Part shown: piece by piece, positions 6,274 through 9,309 of the stretch
How positions within the stretch are numbered: the stretch's first letter is position 1
Layout: each line of letters opens with the position of its first letter
Assembly (NCBI GenBank): GCA_013698525.1
Contig: JACCSM010000630.1
Span: 1 to 9,309 of the forward strand
DNA from: Rubrobacteraceae bacterium
GTDB lineage: Bacteria > Actinomycetota > Rubrobacteria > Rubrobacterales > Rubrobacteraceae
DNA: 9,309 bases
Direction of reading: 5' to 3'
Program-made: the position numbers and the translations under genes
The notes under the pieces: model-generated
What the model saw: the letters and a program-made list of their open reading frames with translations, nothing else
What the model was told of the DNA's origin: nothing
Databases searched by the model: none

Positions 6274-7466
6274 GAGCTCATGATCTCGCCTGGGTGTTGT
6301 GGGTCGCGACGGTCTCGATCGTTGTGGGCGCGCTCGTCCTCGGGCTGGCGAACCGTCCTGAGGTCCCCCTCTACGAGGTCACTTCGACGATCATCGCCCC
6401 GACCTTCGCCACCCTGGGCGCCTCGATCGTCTACCGGCGTCCCGGCAACGTGATGGGTTGGATCTTCCTCGCCGTCGGCGTCCTGGGCGGGGTGCAGATG
6501 TTCTCCGGGCAGTACGCGACCGTGGCGCTCGCCCCGGACGGTCCGACGCTGCCCGGAGGTGCTCTCGCAGCGTGGTTCGCCCTCCTGGTACAGAACTGGG
6601 TCGGGGGCTGCATCTTGTTCCTCGTATTGCTGTTCCCCGACGGGAAGCTGCTCTCGCGCCGCTGGCGACTGCTGGCCTGGCCCATGGGGACGTTCATCGC
6701 AGTCTCCCTGGTCATCAGCGCTGTGAGCCCCGGTCCCCTTACCGAGTTCCCCTCCGCCAGCAACCCTCTCGGTATCGAGGGAGCGACGCTGCCCGAACCG
6801 ATGCTGGCAGTCGGAGAGCTCGTCGGAGCCGTCTGCGTAGTCGCGGTGATCCTCTCCATGATCCTGCGCTTCTATTTCTCTCGCGGCGAGGAGCGGTTGC
6901 AACTCAAGTGGTTCACCTACGCAACCACGGTGGGGATCTCGACACCCCTGCTCCTCAGCTCGCTCGCCCCGGCGGCCTTCGAGGTACTCGGCCGACTTCT
7001 CTGGACGCTCGGCTTTCTAAGCATCCCCGTCTCCGCCGGCGTTGCGATCCTCAAGTATCGCCTCTACGACATAGACCGCATCATCAACCGCACCCTCGTC
7101 TACGCTCCTCTCACCGCGATGCTGGTCGCACTCTACGTCGGCGGCGTGGTCGGCTTGCAGTACGCCTTCCGCGCGCTCACGGGAAGTGGTTCGCAACTGG
7201 CGATCGTGGCATCTACTCTACTGATAGCGGCTCTGTTCAACCCCATGAGGCGGCGGGTCCAGAACTTCATCGACCATCTCTTCTACCGCCGCCAGTATGA
7301 TGCCGCCAAGACGCTCGAAGCGTTCTCTGCGAAGCTGCGCGACGAGACGGACTTGGAGCAGTTGAATGCGGACCTGCTCTCGACGGTGCGGGAGACGATG
7401 CAGCCTGAGCACGTCTCTTTGTGGCTGTGCCCCGACGCCGGCCCGAAGAGTGACCCAGCGGACTAG
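6270..7466 (+). CDS. Kinase-less membrane sensor module, array copy 6 (last in array)
   Basis: The GTG at 6270 is preferred because it forms a GTGA overlap with the previous stop and follows GGAGGAGG at 6258-6265, the strongest ribosome site in the array. The GTG at 6243 would add nine residues read from the neighbour's tail. The protein has 398 residues beginning MRAHDLAWVLW. Motifs are LLFPDGKLLSRRWR (120-133), NPLGIEG (165-171), LQLKWFTYA (210-218), KYRLYDIDRIINRTLVY (262-278), FNPMRRRVQ (323-331), FIDHLFYRRQYDA (333-345), LRDETDL (356-362) and HVSLWLCPD (381-389). FIDHLFY and RRQ are departures from the usual FIDRRFYRRK. The C-terminus is an acidic, proline-containing tail, unlike the basic ends of copies 2 and 4. 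No output domain follows, and the array ends here. Confidence 0.9.
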   Translation: MRAHDLAWVLWVATVSIVVGALVLGLANRPEVPLYEVTSTIIAPTFATLGASIVYRRPGNVMGWIFLAVGVLGGVQMFSGQYATVALAPDGPTLPGGALAAWFALLVQNWVGGCILFLVLLFPDGKLLSRRWRLLAWPMGTFIAVSLVISAVSPGPLTEFPSASNPLGIEGATLPEPMLAVGELVGAVCVVAVILSMILRFYFSRGEERLQLKWFTYATTVGISTPLLLSSLAPAAFEVLGRLLWTLGFLSIPVSAGVAILKYRLYDIDRIINRTLVYAPLTAMLVALYVGGVVGLQYAFRALTGSGSQLAIVASTLLIAALFNPMRRRVQNFIDHLFYRRQYDAAKTLEAFSAKLRDETDLEQLNADLLSTVRETMQPEHVSLWLCPDAGPKSDPAD

Positions 7467-7728
7467 CGGCCCCCGGGAGCCGTCTCACCAGGTGATACCA
7501 AGTCCGAGTGAATGCCAACGCCACGGTGGAGCCAGCCATCGCCCACGCGACTCCTACTCCTCTTGCTCCTCGTGGTAGTGGATTCCCGCTTTCGCGGGAA
7601 TGACGTGTAAGGGAGGGCCACTGTGTACACGCAGTCCGAACGCGATCCTCTTCAAGCGGACTCGGTATGAGTCGCCAGGTTGCGTAGGAAGCATAGAGAT
7701 GATCTGGACGGCGTGTTCAGTGGCGGAT
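7467..7728. other. Intergenic stretch between array and minus-strand genes
   Basis: I find no convincing gene in these 262 bases. Open frames on both strands (7600-7854 plus; 7554-7802 minus) have no ribosome sites, and the minus-strand one translates the palindromic repeat. A weak imperfect hairpin (CGGC at 7467-7470 with GCCG at 7479-7482) directly follows the array stop, but no T-run follows. The array and the minus-strand operon converge here, so transcription of both should end in or near this stretch. Confidence 0.6.
7579..7605. repeat. Short palindromic repeat, ATTCCCGC / GCGGGAAT type
   Basis: A perfect 8-bp inverted repeat (7582-7589 with 7594-7601) encloses a 4-base TTTC loop and is flanked by TGG and GACG. 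Read on the minus strand it is the familiar CGTCATTCCCGC-type intergenic element. It gives the spurious peptide VIPAKAGIH often seen in over-annotated genomes. Such REP-like elements are usually scattered in many copies between genes. Only one copy is in this window, so dispersal is from recall, not seen here. With no T-run it is a poor intrinsic terminator, although the hairpin could still slow polymerase or protect RNA ends. Confidence 0.7.
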
Positions 7729-7971
7729 CTACGAGTCTCTTGCGTAGCGTTCGTCATGCTCGCGGCGCTGGCGGTCCATGCGGCGCGCGGCTTTGAGGAC
7801 ATCCTGCGGGTAGAGGCTGCGGAGGGCTCCTGTCTCGAGAACCTGGTCCACTGAGTGCTCGGGGATCATCATCCACTCAGCCGCATGCGGGACGGGCAAC
7901 GGTTTATTGAAAGTGCGATAGAACATCCAGACTACCCACCGCCCCGGACGCGAACCGGACATGAAACTCAA
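7729..7971 (-). CDS. Small hypothetical protein, TTG start
   Basis: I do not recognise this 80-residue protein. The TTG at 7971 is chosen because GGGAGG (7984-7979) sits 7 bases ahead of it; the in-frame ATG at 7962 would be 16 bases from that site. The N-terminal half is aromatic and proline-rich (RPGRWVVWMFYRTFNKPLPV, residues 8-27). The C-terminal half is charged and probably helical (DVLKAARRMDRQRREHDERY, residues 57-76). There is no signal peptide or clear membrane segment. It starts 34 bases after the stop of the AadA-like gene on the same strand, so the two are probably one operon. The composition looks like real coding sequence, but a fragment of a larger lost gene is possible. Confidence 0.55.
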   Translation of the reverse strand: MSFMSGSRPGRWVVWMFYRTFNKPLPVPHAAEWMMIPEHSVDQVLETGALRSLYPQDVLKAARRMDRQRREHDERYARDS

Positions 7972-7978
7972 GTGCTTA

Positions 7979-7984
7979 CCTCCC
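7979..7984 (-). promoter_or_regulatory. Ribosome binding site deciding a TTG start
   Basis: GGGAGG on the minus strand lies 7 bases before the TTG at 7971. It is the main evidence that the small downstream gene is translated and starts at TTG. Confidence 0.6.
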
Positions 7985-8005
7985 GCAAAATGTTGGATGA
8001 AGGGG

Positions 8006-8794
8006 TTATTCTAGCGCGCCTTCCCCCTTCCCTGTGATCCGGCCGGCGACGTCGTGCACGAAACGCACCGTTTCGTAGAAGCCTTCTCCATAGCCCGTTT
8101 CCTCGTCTCGCCCCTCGCTCAGCCAATGAGAGCTCTGCTGGATCAGTGGGGCCCACTGCGGCAAATAGGCCTGTGCCCATAGCGCCGCCTGCTTCTTCGA
8201 CGCTTGTCTGCCATGCGTATGCGTGTACAGCGCCCTGCACATGGTGAGGACGGCGTAGGACTGCGCGCCAGGCGTGCGCATCTCGTATACCCACTCTCTC
8301 CATACCTCGGCCTGTTCTCGCACCGCCTCGACGAACTCGGACTGTGAGATCTCCGGGATCAGGGCCCGGGGCGTCGGGCCGTAGAGGGTGACGCCGACCT
8401 CGCGGACCGTGTACCAGTTCATGAGCCAATCTTTTCCGGCCGCCTTGAGGTGGAACGGTTCGCCGGGGCTCACCACCGCGATCTGATTCGTCTGTGTCCG
8501 GAAATTCCACAGCGCCGGGGCAGGCACGTACGCCACCTCGATGCGATCTTCCCACGCGGGGTGGTCTTCGACAAGGCGCGCGTGCATCCTATCCAGCCAC
8601 CCGAAGGTGTCGTCCTCGACGTCGGAGTCGACGACCGCGAGCAGGTCGATATCGCTCCTGTCTTTGTCGAAGTCCCCGGTAACGAGGGAGCCGTACACGT
8701 ACAAGCCGACGAGCGAATCGTTGGAGTTCCGCCGAATCTCGTCGGTCAGGCGACCCAGCAGCGCCTCGATCTCGGTGTCCAATGTGCCTCGCAC
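8006..8794 (-). CDS. AadA-like nucleotidyltransferase (aminoglycoside adenylyltransferase family)
   Basis: This 262-residue protein has the size and layout of the ANT(3'')/AadA family, which transfers AMP from ATP to an aminoglycoside hydroxyl. The nucleotidyltransferase signature is at 35-52: YGSLVTGDF followed by SDIDLL. D48 and D50 are the metal ligands, and E87 in RIEVAYV stands where AadA has its catalytic glutamate. The C-terminal helical domain also fits AadA: VLTMCRALYTHTHGRQASKK (182-201) then ALWAQAYLPQW (204-214). Such environmental homologs often have unproven substrates, so resistance should not be assumed. The GTG at 8794 has no ribosome site nearby but lies 6 bases after a TACACT box, which suggests a leaderless transcript. 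A TTG at 8782 is the alternative start. The small gene at 7729-7971 follows closely. Confidence 0.88.
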   Translation of the reverse strand: MRGTLDTEIEALLGRLTDEIRRNSNDSLVGLYVYGSLVTGDFDKDRSDIDLLAVVDSDVEDDTFGWLDRMHARLVEDHPAWEDRIEVAYVPAPALWNFRTQTNQIAVVSPGEPFHLKAAGKDWLMNWYTVREVGVTLYGPTPRALIPEISQSEFVEAVREQAEVWREWVYEMRTPGAQSYAVLTMCRALYTHTHGRQASKKQAALWAQAYLPQWAPLIQQSSHWLSEGRDEETGYGEGFYETVRFVHDVAGRITGKGEGALE

Positions 8795-8800
8795 GGTCCA

Positions 8801-8806
8801 AGTGTA
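8801..8806 (-). promoter_or_regulatory. Possible -10 element for a leaderless transcript
   Basis: TACACT on the minus strand fits the TANNNT -10 pattern. It ends 6 bases before the GTG at 8794, the spacing expected when transcription starts at the start codon. No convincing -35 box is seen. Leaderless genes are common in Actinomycetota, which makes this plausible but not secure. Confidence 0.35.
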
Positions 8807-8897
8807 GTCGACCCTTCCCCTCTACACCCCTCCAGAGGTGCTTTTGGAGAACCTTTGCTCCCCTAACGCATTGCCGCCTACTCGGGCGCACGAGCCG

Positions 8898-9309
8898 CTA
8901 GTCTGACTTCGAGAGGCAAGCGACGATAAGGGTGACGAACGCCAGCGACGAGAAGAGTGTGCGCACCCCGTTCCAGAAGTTCCATGAGCCTTCGTACTCC
9001 GCCCGAACCTGGGCAAGAACCGCGGGAGCCGCGTCGCCAACGCGGGCGAGATCCTCGTTCATCGGTACGTTCACCAGGAACGTCACGATGAAGCCGCCCC
9101 CGATGTAAAGCACTGCGGCCAGCGCTATGAGTACGAATCGGCGCGACCTCGGCCGTGGGGCGTGGACCGCGAGCGCCAGCAGGAGAGACAAGGCGGCGCC
9201 GAAGAAGCTGAAGGCGAACACTCCGTTGCGCACCGTGGCGTTGATCGCCTGCATCGCCTCTACGTACTGCTCGTCGGGAAGGAGCGCCAGCCCGAGCGTG
9301 ACCGAACAG
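8898..9309 (-). CDS. DUF1772 (anthrone oxygenase-like) membrane protein, 5' truncated by window
   Basis: The frame runs off the right edge, so the first part is missing; 136 residues are visible, and the internal ATG at 9254 is not the true start. DUF1772 features are LPDEQYVEAMQAINATVRN before a first helix (FAFSFFGAALSLLLALAV). A second helix (FVLIALAAVLYIGGGFIVTF) leads directly to the conserved VNVPMNEDLA. A WNFWNGVRTLFSSLAFVTLI segment forms the last helix. The asparagine-proline/asparagine motif and the tryptophan-rich run before the last helix are typical of the family. Most bacterial members have no established function; the name comes from fungal anthrone oxygenases. It is a separate unit from the nucleotidyltransferase gene, 103 bases away. 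Confidence 0.85.
   Translation of the reverse strand, partial: CSVTLGLALLPDEQYVEAMQAINATVRNGVFAFSFFGAALSLLLALAVHAPRPRSRRFVLIALAAVLYIGGGFIVTFLVNVPMNEDLARVGDAAPAVLAQVRAEYEGSWNFWNGVRTLFSSLAFVTLIVACLSKSD

Noticed and set aside
1..7466. Repeating blocks as a CRISPR or other noncoding repeat array.
   Set aside because: The period is about 1.2 kb, similarity is coding in a single frame, and differences fall largely at third positions, so these are paralogous genes.
7582..7601. Hairpin as an intrinsic terminator for the array.
   Set aside because: It lies 116 bases after the stop and no T-run follows on either strand; repeat identity explains it better.
7554..7854. Two overlapping open frames, 84 codons plus strand and 82 codons minus strand.
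   Set aside because: The minus one reads through the palindromic repeat (VIPAKAGIH) and the plus one overlaps the small minus gene. Neither has a ribosome site.
8006..8794. Calling the nucleotidyltransferase aadA and a confirmed resistance gene.
   Set aside because: The core motifs fit, but substrate choice in this family depends on residues I cannot judge without an alignment, and environmental homologs often lack activity on streptomycin.

Overview
The window is high-GC bacterial DNA with short or overlapping gene junctions. Its dominant protein family has the signature YDIDRIINRTLVYG, then [22 protein letters not shown] and LRDETDL. I know this combination from the membrane-embedded N-terminal halves of sensor histidine kinases in Actinomycetota (Rubrobacter-like and Streptomyces-like) and Chloroflexota. 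The source is probably one of those groups, most likely a Rubrobacter relative. This is inferred from family resemblance, since the window has no rRNA or other taxonomic marker.

Positions 1-7466 (+) hold a tandem array of paralogous multi-pass membrane proteins. There is the 3' end of one copy (1-435), five complete copies (446-1741, 1738-3003, 3884-5098, 5095-6273, 6270-7466) and a decayed 3' remnant of another (3798-3887). Junctions are 4-nt ATGA or GTGA overlaps or a 10-nt gap, so the copies look like one translationally coupled operon. Every copy stops at the same homologous point, just after an HVSLWL-like segment, where related kinases would continue into GAF, dimerisation and ATPase domains. 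These are therefore sensor modules without a kinase. The first half varies between copies and the last ~150 residues are strongly conserved.

Positions 3009-3760 (-) hold a complete type II toxin-antitoxin module: a Phd/YefM-like antitoxin, a PIN-domain VapC-like toxin, a good sigma70-type promoter and a paired-palindrome operator. It sits inside the array between an unpaired ATGA quartet at 3000-3003 and the paralog remnant. This suggests that it replaced most of a former array member.

After the array, 7467-7728 contains no convincing gene. It carries one copy of a widespread palindromic repeat (7579-7605). The rest is on the minus strand: a small unrecognised gene (7729-7971) just downstream of an AadA-like nucleotidyltransferase (8006-8794), then the 3' part of a DUF1772-type membrane protein running off the window (8898-9309).

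The array probably assembles or signals at the membrane through partners encoded elsewhere. The minus-strand genes look like unrelated accessory cargo.
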